Shown piece by piece: positions 19,541-30,546 of a stretch of 64,000 nucleotides of DNA. Within the stretch, counting starts at the first letter, position 1, and every line of letters begins with the position of its first letter. Origin of the DNA: Microbulbifer salipaludis (GTDB taxonomy: Bacteria > Pseudomonadota > Gammaproteobacteria > Pseudomonadales > Cellvibrionaceae); the NCBI RefSeq assembly GCF_017303155.1, contig NZ_JAEKJR010000003.1, positions 124,001-188,000 on the forward strand, written 5' to 3'. Made by a program: the position numbers and the translations under genes. The notes beneath the pieces are model-generated. The model was not told the origin of the DNA. It saw nothing but the letters and a program-made list of their open reading frames with translations, and ran no database searches.

Positions 19541-19822
19541 GTGCCAAAAGCAACCGCCCGCCATATTCTCGTTGAAAGCGAAGCCCAGTGTCAGGATCTG
19601 AAAAAGCAGATTGAAGACGGCGCTGATTTTGGAAAGATTGCCCAGCAGCATTCCAAGTGCCCTTCCGGCCGCAACGGCGGTGATCTGGGTGAATTCAGCC
19701 AGGGTCAGATGGTGCCGGAATTCGACAAAGTGGTATTCAACGACGAGTTAAACAAGGTCCACGGGCCGGTGAAAACCCAGTTTGGTTATCACCTGCTGGA
19801 AGTGACCAGCCGCAGCGATTGA
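19541..19822 (+). CDS. ppiC: Peptidyl-prolyl isomerase PpiC (parvulin)
   Basis: A single-domain cytoplasmic parvulin that isomerises peptidyl-proline bonds. From the GTG at 19541 (with GGGAGAC just upstream) there are 93 residues, exactly the E. coli PpiC length. It has the parvulin landmarks ATARHILVESEAQC, HSKCPSGRNGGDLGEFSQGQ and VKTQFGYHLLEV. A longer upstream frame from 19433 would overlap ypfJ and has no ribosome site, so I reject it. It is followed at once by the palindromic repeat at 19877. Confidence 0.96.
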   Translation: MPKATARHILVESEAQCQDLKKQIEDGADFGKIAQQHSKCPSGRNGGDLGEFSQGQMVPEFDKVVFNDELNKVHGPVKTQFGYHLLEVTSRSD

Positions 19823-19876
19823 CGGGCCCTGAAGCCGCGCGTTGCCGATGCAGAATACATCTGGCGGAAGTTAAGA

Positions 19877-19982
19877 CAAGGGGCTGGTGCGAGTATTTCG
19901 AACCGTCGTCGCCATGGATGGCGGCGCCGGAGCGTACAGGGAAGTATTCACAGCGATTCGAAATACTCGCACCAGCACCTTG
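19877..19982. repeat. 106-bp palindromic intergenic repeat, copy A
   Basis: Two 26-bp arms (19877-19902 and 19957-19982) are inverted repeats with one mismatch, 20 bp of them perfect, and end inside in TTCGAA. The 54-bp centre holds a smaller hairpin (GTCGCC, ATGGAT, GGCGGC). Read on the minus strand the centre matches copy B at 33949-34002 in 41 of 54 positions, including TCCCTGTACGCT. It fills the gap between ppiC and the convergent membrane-protein gene, so it may also act as a terminator. Confidence 0.85.
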
Positions 19983-20040
19983 GCGCCACAATCCGGGCTT
20001 ACAACGCCGCTCACCTGAAATGGCGAGAGGCTGCCAACCC

Positions 20041-20880
20041 TCACTCAGCGCTCGTCTCAGCCTGCCATTCGAACAGGTTCATCTCGATAAAGAAGAAGGC
20101 CACCAGCCACAGGAACGCATCCCAGAAGTCCAGGAAGCTGCCGTTGATTCCCCAGTAGATGGCGCACAGCAGCAGGGTGAAATACAGCAGCCCTTTGATC
20201 ACCTGGGAATAGCGCATGATGGAGTCGGACAACTGGTGGCGCAGTTGCAGCCACACGTCGAACGCCAGAATCGCCACCACCAGCAGCCAGGCACCGGCAT
20301 TGATCACATCAACCCACGCCAGCCACTGAATTTCCCGCCAGACCGCCGCATCCCCCAGCACCTGCGCATCCGCCAGGCGCAGCAAATGGAGGTCGGCCAG
20401 TGAACCGCAGTTGGCCGCCGTCAATGCCGTGTATTCATCCTGCTCCAGCACCATCGACCAGCCGCCGCTATTGGCCAGCTCACACGCGGTGCCAGTCACC
20501 GGTAGCAGATGGGTCAGCGACACCATCTCCGACACATACCCGTAAAACGAGTACACGATGAACACATAGCAGATGGCCGATATCGCATTCAGCAACCACT
20601 TGGTGCCGCCCTTGATGCGATCATCGGACAACAACGAGGTTTCCAGCTCAAACACCAGCAGCAACACCACCCAGGCCAGCGTATCGATAGAGTCGTTATA
20701 CGCCTCAATGATTTTCCCCAGGCTCACGCCATCCGCGAATACCGTCCCGGCCGCCGCGTGGTTGTCTACAAAAAACGCATACACGTTGTACGCCAGCAGG
20801 CAGTAAACCGTGTACTTGAAGAGTTTGAACAGTGTGTAGCGATTGAACGGAATACCGGCCAAAGAGACCACCTCAGACAT
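20041..20880 (-). CDS. Unrecognised integral membrane protein
   Basis: A 279-residue protein I cannot assign to a family. It has about six hydrophobic segments (near 18-36, 66-84, 94-116, 190-210, 226-245 and 250-270) and a soluble middle with two cysteines (CELANSG, NCGSLAD). The two ends look alike. YTVYCLLAYN...DSIDTLAWVVLLLVFELETSLL and a later YFTLLLCAIYW...DFWDAFLWLVAFFFIEMNLFEW share a helix pair ending in an acidic F-x-E-x-x-L motif, which suggests internal duplication. It sits where E. coli has tldD beyond yhdP, 110 bp after yhdP on the same strand. The start ATG at 20880 is reasonable. Confidence 0.75.
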   Translation of the reverse strand: MSEVVSLAGIPFNRYTLFKLFKYTVYCLLAYNVYAFFVDNHAAAGTVFADGVSLGKIIEAYNDSIDTLAWVVLLLVFELETSLLSDDRIKGGTKWLLNAISAICYVFIVYSFYGYVSEMVSLTHLLPVTGTACELANSGGWSMVLEQDEYTALTAANCGSLADLHLLRLADAQVLGDAAVWREIQWLAWVDVINAGAWLLVVAILAFDVWLQLRHQLSDSIMRYSQVIKGLLYFTLLLCAIYWGINGSFLDFWDAFLWLVAFFFIEMNLFEWQAETSAE

Positions 20881-20989
20881 TGGCGACGCACCTCTGATGC
20901 TGACTTTATTGTTGTACGAACGCTATGGACGATTCGCTTGCGGGTAAATATCGAATAATTGTTCGGTTTTTGCAACTACTGGCATCAAA

Positions 20990-23900
20990 TCAGCCAGCGC
21001 CGAGCGGCTGTGGGCGCTGCGAGCCGGGGGCCTCCACAGGCAACCCGCCAGAGCCTTGCTGCACACCCTGTTCGGGGGCTGCCACTCCCGCCGATGCCGC
21101 ACGGGTTGCGGCCTCCCGTGCCGCTTTTTCCTTGTGCCGCTGTGCCACCGCGCTGCGCCCCTCGCGCCCGGCAGCGCCGTCATCGAACAGTTTGTCAAAG
21201 CGTACTTCCGGATCCGCCCACTCCCCGTTGATGCGGTAGCTGACACTGGCCACCCGATCCACCTGCTTCTTGAACACCTTACTGATCAGGTACACCCCCG
21301 CCGCAGCGGGCAAACCACCGGCCAGCGCCGCCACAAAAGCGAGATTGTTGCCCACCGGTAACGTGGCCACCAGGGTCAGATTCAAGTCTTCCCGCTGCAA
21401 ATTGACCCGCCCGGCCATTTGCAACTCGCTGGTGGGCCCCTCCACCTGGATCGGCACCGCGATCAACAGCTCACCATCGCCCTCGAAATACACCTCGCCG
21501 TGTACCCGGTCAAAGGTCAGGCCACTCTGTACCAGGTCGGAGAAATCCAGGCGCAGGCGGCGCGCCCAAGTATCAAAGTTGAACAGCGACAGTAGTCGCA
21601 GCAGCGAGGTCCCGGCATTGTCACTGGCGCGCATAAAGCGCCCGTTGCGGATATCGATGCGGATTTCACCATTCAGGCTTTGGGGGCTCAGCATGGCGGG
21701 AGACCCCTGCCAGCGCAGCGCGGTATCAAAGACCGCACTGCGGCTCTCGATGGCGGCCTCCTGTCCCCACGACTGCAGCACCTGGCCCAAGTTTTCGCCG
21801 CGCAAGCGGCCAATAAACTGGGAAGACTCACTGCCATCGTCATCGCGCATCCACATCAACTGCGCCCCCAGGCGGCTGTCGCCCGTGGTGCGCCCCTCAA
21901 TGCGGATACCACGCAGGGTGCCCTCAATGTCACTCACCACCAGACGCTGTGCCGACGGGCGCAACTGAAAGGACCACGGGCCCATGGATTCATCGCCCAT
22001 CCACAAGGTTTCGGTGCTGAAATCCACACTCGGCAGACTGGCAAAATCAAAACCCTTCCAACGATCCTGCAGGCGCGCTGCCAGGGAGGCGGGGGCCTCA
22101 GTATCGCTGTCACCCACCGCCGAGCCCTCTTTTGCCGCCAGCGGTGGCAGGCGCAGATGTTCCAGCGCCAGTTGCATGGGCGTCGCCGAGTTGAGGGTGC
22201 CGCTCAGCTTGCCCGCAGCGGTCTCGCTATCGAAATCGAGCAGCCAATCTGCCCCCAGGCCGCGCCCACGCACGTGGATATTGTCGATGCGGGTGGTCTC
22301 GGAGACCTGCAACAGATCCGTGCTGAGATCGAGGCGAATCGGCAGCGGGTTCTCGTCACTGGCTGCGGCAGTCGCCCCGTCGGTGACAGCCACTGCGGCC
22401 GGCCCGTCGGCAATCGCAGGGGCCGCGTCGGTATAGATCGACAGGGCTTCTTGCCACGGCGGCAGATCCACCACTGGTAGATGCCCCATCACGGCAATAC
22501 CCGGAGACGCGGGCAACGTTGCCTCCGCATTCAGGGCAATCGCCGCTCGCTCCAATTTGCCATCCACCTGCCAGATCTGCCCCTGCAGGTGCTCACCATA
22601 ACTCAGGTGGTACAGATTACCCTGCGCGCCGATGGGCACCCGCAGTACAAACCGTGACTTCTCACCGGCGGGCTTGGCCAGCGGTGCCGGCAGCTGCACC
22701 GCCACCTGCTCCAGGTCGGAAGACAATTCCAGCACAGCGGCATAAGGTTTTTCTTTGGCCTGAGCCGGAATGGTCACGCGCGCGGTGTAATCCAGCGCAC
22801 CATCGAGCCACTGCAATTCCGGCCGCCCGCTCCACTGGCCGATACTCTCGGTTACCGCCTCACCGTGCACCACCACCTGGGTATCGCGGTCTTCGCCCTG
22901 CCCCAGGTGCGCAATGGAAGCACGCAGCGGCTTGCCCCATAAGCGGCCACGGAATCGGGATCCCTTGAGACCATCGCTACTGTGGTAGCGCACATTGCCG
23001 TCGAGCCCATGGATGTCCAGATTCAGGTTTTGCAAGGTCAGATGGGCGTCCGACAGCGCCACGTCTACTTGCTGGCTGGGTGCAAAATCGGCCCCCCCCA
23101 GTGGCTGACTGAGTTGCAGGGTTCCCTGCATGGTGCCGCCGAGATCCCAGCTATCGAACGCTGTGCCGAGACGCTCACGCAATGGCGACTCGCGCAGGAT
23201 TTTCAAACCATCGGCGGCGGGGCCCGCCAGCTCCGCCCGCACATCCAGCCTGGAACCGGTGGGCTCGGGGGATATCCGCACCGATACATTCGCCCCCGAG
23301 ACATCCCACAGCTTCGCGCTGGGGGCAACCACGAGTACTTCACGGTCGTTGATGCCCAGATGGCCGTCCACGTGTTCCGCCACCGGCCAGTCGGGGGCAT
23401 AGGCCAGGCTGCTGTCGCGAATATCGGCCTGCAGCTGCACCGTATTGCGGAAGTCGTGCGCGCCCAGCGCCAGCAGATCCTGGTCTTCCCCTTCACGATA
23501 ACTGTACCCGCGGTAGATCAAGCCCGCGGCAGGGATGCGGCCGGCATTGCGCTTGCCGATACTCTGATCGAGCCACCGACGCAGATCATCGCTGACGACC
23601 GTGGGCACCAGGTGGCGCTGCTCCTGTACCGCAACATTGCGCAGCCCGAGCGCGAGGGTGAAGTCCGCCGCACGGGTATGCGGCACCACGGGAATCTGCA
23701 ACAGGAATTGTCCGCTAAAGGCGGCAGCAGGAGCACCACCAGTGGACGGGCGCCCTGGCTGCTCGTCAGTAATGGCGTCCAGTTGAATCGGGCCGGAGTA
23801 GATAGAAATCGTGTTGTGCGCGCGATCGACATCCCACGCAACGGTGCCGCGGGCGCTGCCAAACTCAAACGGCGCATCGTAGAGCACCGGGAAATGCGCA

Positions 23901-25297
23901 CTGAAACCCTCGTTGCTGGCCAGCTCCACACGGCCACCCTGGCCATTCAGGAACAAATAGCCATTCACCCCGCTAACCGCGGGAGCGCCGCGGTGCGCCC
24001 CCGCCACGACATCGTGCAGGTTCGCGGCCAGGGTGAGTTCGCCATCAACGCGCGCCAGACGCACATTCTGCAGCTCGCCGGTCGGGTCCAGGGCATTGAG
24101 CCACTCGTCGGCTTTTTCCGGTATCAGCTCGAGCACTTTCAGCACCCGGTGCCAGGCCTGCAGCTCGATCTGGTCCACCGCCAGCTGCAGGTTACCCGAC
24201 TGATCCCCGCTCGCCTGGAGATTCACGTCCGGCACTTCCAGCTGCTGCCAGTTGAGCCCCAGATCCTGCAGCACCAGTTCCCAGGAGTCCCCGGGACGCC
24301 AGCGACCGGACAGTTTGCTGGACAGGGCATTCAGGGTTTCAAGAGCACGCCCCGCATCGGCATCATGCTCCCCTTCGACTGCGCCCTGCCCGTCGTCGGC
24401 GACTTGTGCAAGACTCAGGTCGCCCCGCAGGCTGTAGCCATTCTTTGCATCGGAACTGAGCCACAGCCGACCGCCCGCGAGCTTGCGACCGGGCCAGTAG
24501 AGCTTTTCTGGCAGCGGTAACAGCTGATACACCAGGGCAACCAGGTCTGCATCCACCAGCAGTTCATTCAGCTGCACATACCCCTTGAGGGAGAATTCGT
24601 CGTGGTCGCGAGGGTTGCCGCGCCCCTCCAATACCAGGCGCAGGCTCTCTTCACCGCTGTGCAGGCTTTCCATCGCCCCGGTGACGAACGCCCGGGCAAC
24701 AAGGCGGTGGAACACACCACTGTTTTCCAGCTGGATCTCGCGCAATTCCAGGTTGGCGGACTGCCCATCGGTGAGCGTCAGCCCAATACTGGCATCGCGG
24801 ACCAGTACCTTCGGGCCAAGCTGGAAAATCCGCGCCGGATCGCCCAAGCGCAGCCCGGCGTCACCGGGTGCCACACCCGCGTCGGCGGGCGCGCCCACCC
24901 GCGGAAAGCCCTGCACCTGCCAGCCGCCTTCTGCGCGCTGCTCCAATTGCGCGGAAAAGCCGTCGACTTCCAGGTTTTTCCAGATAAGTTCCCGGTTCCA
25001 GAGACTGGCCAGCAGGTCGAGGTGAAACAGCCCTCGGGCAAGCTTGACCTGCCCCGAATCGCCGATGTTCAGACCGTCGATCTGCAGCGCCACTTCGAGC
25101 GCCTGCCAGCGCAGGGCGATATGTTCCAGTTGTACCGGTGCGCCCAGCCGCGCGGAAAGCCAGTGGCCGATTTCCGGGCTGTATTTACCCACCTGCGGCG
25201 ACAGGATACGCCCCGTCTGCACCAGGATGGCGAGGGAGATCACCAGGATCACCACCAGCAGCCAGAATTTGCGGGCGAACCAGCGTAGCCACAGCAT
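20990..25297 (-). CDS. yhdP: YhdP-family AsmA-like protein, intermembrane phospholipid transport
   Basis: A giant (1435 aa) protein with one N-terminal membrane anchor (WLLVVILVISLAILVQTG, about 12-29) and a periplasmic beta-rich body. AsmA-like and DUF3971 regions (FALRNVAVQEQ-type segments, YRVRG-like repeats) are present, with a C-terminal AsmA-like module ending LPAAAGVYLISKVFKKQVDR. E. coli YhdP forms a bridge that carries phospholipids to the outer membrane. I choose ATG 25297 because GGGAGG lies 8 bases upstream; the longer TTG start at 25345 has no such site. It is last in mreBCD-maf-rng-yhdP, the same order as in E. coli. The tail is Ala/Gly/Gln-rich. Confidence 0.92.
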   Translation of the reverse strand: MLWLRWFARKFWLLVVILVISLAILVQTGRILSPQVGKYSPEIGHWLSARLGAPVQLEHIALRWQALEVALQIDGLNIGDSGQVKLARGLFHLDLLASLWNRELIWKNLEVDGFSAQLEQRAEGGWQVQGFPRVGAPADAGVAPGDAGLRLGDPARIFQLGPKVLVRDASIGLTLTDGQSANLELREIQLENSGVFHRLVARAFVTGAMESLHSGEESLRLVLEGRGNPRDHDEFSLKGYVQLNELLVDADLVALVYQLLPLPEKLYWPGRKLAGGRLWLSSDAKNGYSLRGDLSLAQVADDGQGAVEGEHDADAGRALETLNALSSKLSGRWRPGDSWELVLQDLGLNWQQLEVPDVNLQASGDQSGNLQLAVDQIELQAWHRVLKVLELIPEKADEWLNALDPTGELQNVRLARVDGELTLAANLHDVVAGAHRGAPAVSGVNGYLFLNGQGGRVELASNEGFSAHFPVLYDAPFEFGSARGTVAWDVDRAHNTISIYSGPIQLDAITDEQPGRPSTGGAPAAAFSGQFLLQIPVVPHTRAADFTLALGLRNVAVQEQRHLVPTVVSDDLRRWLDQSIGKRNAGRIPAAGLIYRGYSYREGEDQDLLALGAHDFRNTVQLQADIRDSSLAYAPDWPVAEHVDGHLGINDREVLVVAPSAKLWDVSGANVSVRISPEPTGSRLDVRAELAGPAADGLKILRESPLRERLGTAFDSWDLGGTMQGTLQLSQPLGGADFAPSQQVDVALSDAHLTLQNLNLDIHGLDGNVRYHSSDGLKGSRFRGRLWGKPLRASIAHLGQGEDRDTQVVVHGEAVTESIGQWSGRPELQWLDGALDYTARVTIPAQAKEKPYAAVLELSSDLEQVAVQLPAPLAKPAGEKSRFVLRVPIGAQGNLYHLSYGEHLQGQIWQVDGKLERAAIALNAEATLPASPGIAVMGHLPVVDLPPWQEALSIYTDAAPAIADGPAAVAVTDGATAAASDENPLPIRLDLSTDLLQVSETTRIDNIHVRGRGLGADWLLDFDSETAAGKLSGTLNSATPMQLALEHLRLPPLAAKEGSAVGDSDTEAPASLAARLQDRWKGFDFASLPSVDFSTETLWMGDESMGPWSFQLRPSAQRLVVSDIEGTLRGIRIEGRTTGDSRLGAQLMWMRDDDGSESSQFIGRLRGENLGQVLQSWGQEAAIESRSAVFDTALRWQGSPAMLSPQSLNGEIRIDIRNGRFMRASDNAGTSLLRLLSLFNFDTWARRLRLDFSDLVQSGLTFDRVHGEVYFEGDGELLIAVPIQVEGPTSELQMAGRVNLQREDLNLTLVATLPVGNNLAFVAALAGGLPAAAGVYLISKVFKKQVDRVASVSYRINGEWADPEVRFDKLFDDGAAGREGRSAVAQRHKEKAAREAATRAASAGVAAPEQGVQQGSGGLPVEAPGSQRPQPLGAG

Positions 25298-25363
25298 CAG
25301 GATTGCCTCCCGAAACCACGAGCGCACAGGTTGGGGCCGCCGCAAACGACGCCTGTGATGAAC

Positions 25364-26851
25364 TTACACCAGTACAATGTCGTACTGCTCCTGGTTGTAA
25401 ATAGGCTCCACCTGGAACTGGATGGGGCGGGCAATAAACTCTTCCAGGTCCGCCACATTGGCGGACTCCTCATCCAGCAGCAGGTCGATTACCACCTGGC
25501 TGGCGAGCACCATGATCTTTTCGCTGTCGTAGGCCCGCGCCTCGCGAATAATCTCGCGGAAAATCTCATAACACACCGTTTCTGCGGTTTTCAACGTACC
25601 GCGCCCGGCGCACACCGGGCAGGGCTCACAGAGAATTTGCCCCAGGGATTCGCGGGTACGCTTGCGCGTCATTTCCACCAGGCCCAGCTCGGACACACCG
25701 GTGATACTGCTCTTGGCGTGGTCCCGCTCCAGGGATTTTTCCAGGGTGCGCAGTACCTGGCGCTGGTGCTCGGTATCCTGCATATCGATAAAGTCGATGA
25801 TGATGATGCCACCGAGATTGCGCAACCTCAGCTGCCGGGCAATAGCCGTGGCCGCTTCCAGGTTGGTCTTGAAGATGGTCTCTTCCAGATTGCGATGCCC
25901 CACGAAGGCACCGGTATTCACATCGATGGTGCTCATGGCCTCGGTCTGCTCGACGATCAGGTACCCACCCGATTTCAGGGTGACCTTGTTCTGCAGCGCC
26001 TTGCGGATTTCCTCTTCGACACCATAGAGGTCAAACAGGGGGCGTTCGCCGGGGTAATGCTCGATCCTGGGGGCGATTTCCGGTGCGTACTTGCCGGTGA
26101 ATTTGGCCGCACGCGCGTGGGCCTCGCGGGAGTCGATACGGATTTTTTCCGTGTGGGGGCGCGCCAGGTCGCGCAGCGCGCGCATGAATAGGGGCAGGTC
26201 TTCATAGATGATCGCCGGCGCTTTCTCGAGCTTGATACGCTGTTCCAGCTCGATCCAGAGCTTGTACAGGAACGGAATATCGCGCAGCAGCTCTTCCTCG
26301 CTTACGCCTTCGGCCACGGTGCGCAGGATAAAGCCGCCATCGCCGCTGTGCCCCTCCTCGGCGAGCTTTGCCGAGGCCAGGTCCACCAGCTCCCGCAGGC
26401 GCTCGCGTTCCGATTCATCTTCAATACGGTTGGAGATGCCGATATGCCGGGTCTGCGGCATATACACCAGGTAGCGTGCGGAAACCGAAAGGTGCGTGGT
26501 GAGACGGGCGCCCTTGCTGGAGATGGGGTCCTTGACCACCTGCACCACCAGCGACTGCCCCTCCCGCACCAGAGCGCGGATATCGGCCACATCGCCTTCG
26601 CGGGACTCCATCCCGTCCTCGTCCAGCGGGGCAATATCCGAGGCATGGATAAAGCCCGCCCGCTCCAGGCCGATATCCACAAACGCGGCCTGCATGCCGG
26701 GCAGCACCCGCACCACCTTGCCCTTGTAGATATTGCCCACGATGCCACGGCTGGCGGTGCGCTCCAGATACACTTCCTGCAGCACACCGTTTTCAACCAG
26801 TGCCACACGGGTTTCCATCGGCGCCACGTTGATAAGTAGCTCTTCGCTCAC
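25364..26851 (-). CDS. rng: Ribonuclease G
   Basis: An endoribonuclease that matures the 5' end of 16S rRNA and cuts AU-rich single-stranded RNA. The 495 residues carry an S1 domain (GNIYKGKVVRVLPGMQAAFV, about 39-58), the RNase E/G catalytic core with IIIIDFIDMQD, and the zinc-link cysteines in CEPCPVCAGRGTLK. The start is GTG at 26851 with TAGGAG nine bases upstream. It lies 12 bp after maf and 66 bp before yhdP on the same strand, so co-transcription is expected. Length matches E. coli (489). Confidence 0.97.
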   Translation of the reverse strand: MSEELLINVAPMETRVALVENGVLQEVYLERTASRGIVGNIYKGKVVRVLPGMQAAFVDIGLERAGFIHASDIAPLDEDGMESREGDVADIRALVREGQSLVVQVVKDPISSKGARLTTHLSVSARYLVYMPQTRHIGISNRIEDESERERLRELVDLASAKLAEEGHSGDGGFILRTVAEGVSEEELLRDIPFLYKLWIELEQRIKLEKAPAIIYEDLPLFMRALRDLARPHTEKIRIDSREAHARAAKFTGKYAPEIAPRIEHYPGERPLFDLYGVEEEIRKALQNKVTLKSGGYLIVEQTEAMSTIDVNTGAFVGHRNLEETIFKTNLEAATAIARQLRLRNLGGIIIIDFIDMQDTEHQRQVLRTLEKSLERDHAKSSITGVSELGLVEMTRKRTRESLGQILCEPCPVCAGRGTLKTAETVCYEIFREIIREARAYDSEKIMVLASQVVIDLLLDEESANVADLEEFIARPIQFQVEPIYNQEQYDIVLV

Positions 26852-26863
26852 TGGGCGTAACTC

Positions 26864-27511
26864 CTAAATCGTCCCTGCGCCACTTGAATGACCAACCGCA
26901 CGCTTGTCGAATTGCCAGTAGGGAATACCTGCGCGCTCCAGAAACCCGCCGAGGGTTTCCAGGGGCAAGCCCACCACATTGCTGTAACTGCCATGAATAG
27001 AGGCCACCAGCAGCGCACCCATGCCCTGGATACCGTAACCGCCCGCCTTGTCGGCCGGCTCCCCGGTGTTCCAGTACCCCTCGATCAGGCGCCGGTCCAG
27101 CTCGCGGAACCGCACCCGGGTCTCCACCACCTCGCTGAACGACTGCTCGGCGCCGGTAAGGCAGATTGCGGTCAACACCGAATGCTCGCGGCCGGACATC
27201 AGGCGCATCATGCGGGCAAAATCGGTGAAATCGCGGGGTTTTTCCAGGATTTCGTCATCCACCACACCCAGGGTATCTGCCCCCAGCGACCAGGTATTGG
27301 GGTCATCCAGCAGCTTGAGTCCCGCGCGGGACTTTTCCTCGGCCAGGCGTAATACGTAGGCTTCAGGGGATTCATCGGGATGACGCCGCTCTTCGACCGA
27401 GGTCGCGGCAGACGAGAATGGCACACCAATCTGCATCAGCAGTTCCGCCCGCCGCGGGGATGCGGAGGCGAGGATCAGGCGCTGTTCTTTTTCGGAATTT
27501 GGCACAGGCAC
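26864..27511 (-). CDS. yhdE: Maf-family nucleoside triphosphate pyrophosphatase (YhdE type)
   Basis: Hydrolyses dTTP, UTP and modified nucleotides to monophosphates in the YhdE subgroup. The 215 residues begin [14 protein letters not shown], the family signature, followed by [27 protein letters not shown] and the [20 protein letters not shown] block. The position between mreD and rng is that of E. coli yhdE rather than yceF. Both GTGs at 27511 and 27505 lie before the conserved part, and the ribosome site is weak for either, so the start is uncertain by a few codons. Confidence 0.93.
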   Translation of the reverse strand: MPVPNSEKEQRLILASASPRRAELLMQIGVPFSSAATSVEERRHPDESPEAYVLRLAEEKSRAGLKLLDDPNTWSLGADTLGVVDDEILEKPRDFTDFARMMRLMSGREHSVLTAICLTGAEQSFSEVVETRVRFRELDRRLIEGYWNTGEPADKAGGYGIQGMGALLVASIHGSYSNVVGLPLETLGGFLERAGIPYWQFDKRAVGHSSGAGTI

Positions 27512-27654
27512 GACTTATGGTTATTGGTGAAGCAAGTATGGTCAGCGAAAAGCCCGATTATAGCGTTATTGCTCGAAAAATAACCGCGCCGCGTGCGCCA
27601 CTTAACATTATTTTGCTCGAATCGGGCAAAGGCGCACGATTTGCCCCGGCGAGA

Positions 27655-28134
27655 TCAGCGTATCTGTAGCCGGGAGGCCGCGCCGTGTAGCCAGGGCGTG
27701 ATCAGTGGCCACAGCAGCGCCGTGGTCAGGGCCGGCCACAAAAAAGTCAGGCCCGGCACCGGCTTGCCCGCCAGACTGTGCACCCAGTTACCCAGCAGCT
27801 GATTGATCCCGACCAGCACAAAAACCCACATCAGCTGTTGCCCCGGGTTGAATGCCCGTGTCCGGCGATAGGTGAGCAGGCTGAAGTACGCCAACACCGC
27901 CAGCGCCAGTGCGTGCGCGCCCAGCGTCGATCCGGTAACCAGGTCTTCCACCAGCCCCACCACCCAGGCAAAACCGACCCCCAGCTCCTGGGGCATCCGG
28001 GTGGTCCAGAAGATCACCAGCAGTGCACAGAACGCCGGGCGGAACCAGAGCCAGCTGGTGGGCAACGGCATCACCGCCAGCAGCAGGGCAACAAAAATCG
28101 TCAGCAGAATGAACCAGCGGTTGTGGGCTTCCAT
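27655..28134 (-). CDS. mreD: Rod-shape protein MreD
   Basis: An inner-membrane partner of MreC and RodA in the elongasome. From ATG 28134 there are 159 residues (E. coli has 162) with about five membrane segments: FILLTIFVALLLAVMPLP, WFRPAFCALLVIFWT, LVTGSTLGAHALALAVLAYF and later helices. This start lies 4 bases after the mreC stop. Longer frames upstream run inside mreC and are not credible. The gap of 140 bp to maf is AT-rich. Confidence 0.95.
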   Translation of the reverse strand: MEAHNRWFILLTIFVALLLAVMPLPTSWLWFRPAFCALLVIFWTTRMPQELGVGFAWVVGLVEDLVTGSTLGAHALALAVLAYFSLLTYRRTRAFNPGQQLMWVFVLVGINQLLGNWVHSLAGKPVPGLTFLWPALTTALLWPLITPWLHGAASRLQIR

Positions 28135-28138
28135 GGAT

Positions 28139-29017
28139 TCAGTCCCGAGGCACCAAACCATCGCCAAGCTGCTGTTCCAGGCCGCTGACGCCATTTTGCT
28201 CATCGTGAATCACCGCCAGCACAAAACGGCTGCGGTTCATGCGCCCCCGCGGCTGCACATCCACTTCGGCAAAGGCGCGGCCAGGGTCACGCTTGACCCC
28301 AATGACCTCCCCCACCGGATAACCGGCGGGGAAACGACCACCGAGACCGGAACTGAGTAGCAGGTCCCCTTCGCGGATATCGCTGGTGTTGGCCAAGTGG
28401 CGCAGCTTCAGGCGGTAGAGATCACCGGTCCCCTCGGCCACCGCGCGCACGCTGTTGCGCAGCACCTGTACGGGGAGCGCGTGATTGGCATCGGTAATCA
28501 GTAGCACCCGGCTCGAAATATCCCCGGCTTCGATGACCTGGCCCAGCAGGCCACTGGCATCCATGATCGCCGACCCCTGCTCCAGGCCATCGCTGCGCCC
28601 CTTGTCGATGATCAGCACATGCTCCAGCGGATCCGGAGACACGCCGATCACCTGTGCCACCAGCACGCGCTGATCCACACTCTCGGCCGAGTTCATGAGT
28701 TCTTTGAGCTGGGTATTCTCCGCACGCACCGAAGCCAGCAACTGGGTCTGCTGCTCCAGCAGCATCACCTGATGCTTGAGGCGGCTGTTTTCTTCCAGCA
28801 GCTCTTCGCGGGTGCGCAGCTGCTCGCCCGCCCAACCACCGACACGGGAGGGGGTGCCGGTAATCCAGTAAAAGGGGGCGGAAAGACTGGACAGGCGCTC
28901 GCGTACTGGATCCAGCCAGTCGGTATAGAGGTTGATCAGGATCAGTGCGGTCGCCAGCGTGCCCAGCACAATGATGCGGGACTCCGGTGACGGACCTCGG
29001 GTAAATAGCGGTTTAAT
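28139..29017 (-). CDS. mreC: Rod-shape protein MreC; no normal start codon for the conserved N-terminus
   Basis: A bitopic periplasmic scaffold that activates the RodA-PBP2 elongasome. It has a membrane segment (LGTLATALILINLYTDWL), a coiled coil (REELLEENSRLKHQVMLLEQ), and the MreC beta domains with VLIIDKGRSDGLEQGSAI and LLLSSGLGGRFPAGYPVGEV. The frame upstream of the first usable codon (GTG 28969) still encodes IKPLFTRGPSPESRII, the conserved family N-terminus (E. coli MKPIFSRGPSL). No ATG, GTG or TTG lies between it and a stop at 29054-29056, so I start at the ATT, 29017. Removing one G from the run at 29024-29028 would join this frame to the ATG at 29030 (MGPPIKPLF). The choice is a non-standard start, a real frameshift or a sequence error. 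Confidence 0.88.
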   Translation of the reverse strand: MKPLFTRGPSPESRIIVLGTLATALILINLYTDWLDPVRERLSSLSAPFYWITGTPSRVGGWAGEQLRTREELLEENSRLKHQVMLLEQQTQLLASVRAENTQLKELMNSAESVDQRVLVAQVIGVSPDPLEHVLIIDKGRSDGLEQGSAIMDASGLLGQVIEAGDISSRVLLITDANHALPVQVLRNSVRAVAEGTGDLYRLKLRHLANTSDIREGDLLLSSGLGGRFPAGYPVGEVIGVKRDPGRAFAEVDVQPRGRMNRSRFVLAVIHDEQNGVSGLEQQLGDGLVPRD

Positions 29018-29146
29018 GGGCGGCCCCCATCGACCTGTTACGCAGTGCTGCTGTTAGCAGCTGTTGTTATTGGCTCGCGCATTTCCCTGCGCTTGTAGAG
29101 CGGCGGCGCCTGCAGTCCCTGGCGCCGCATCCTTATCGCAAAAAAA

Positions 29147-30546
<1,400 letters not shown>

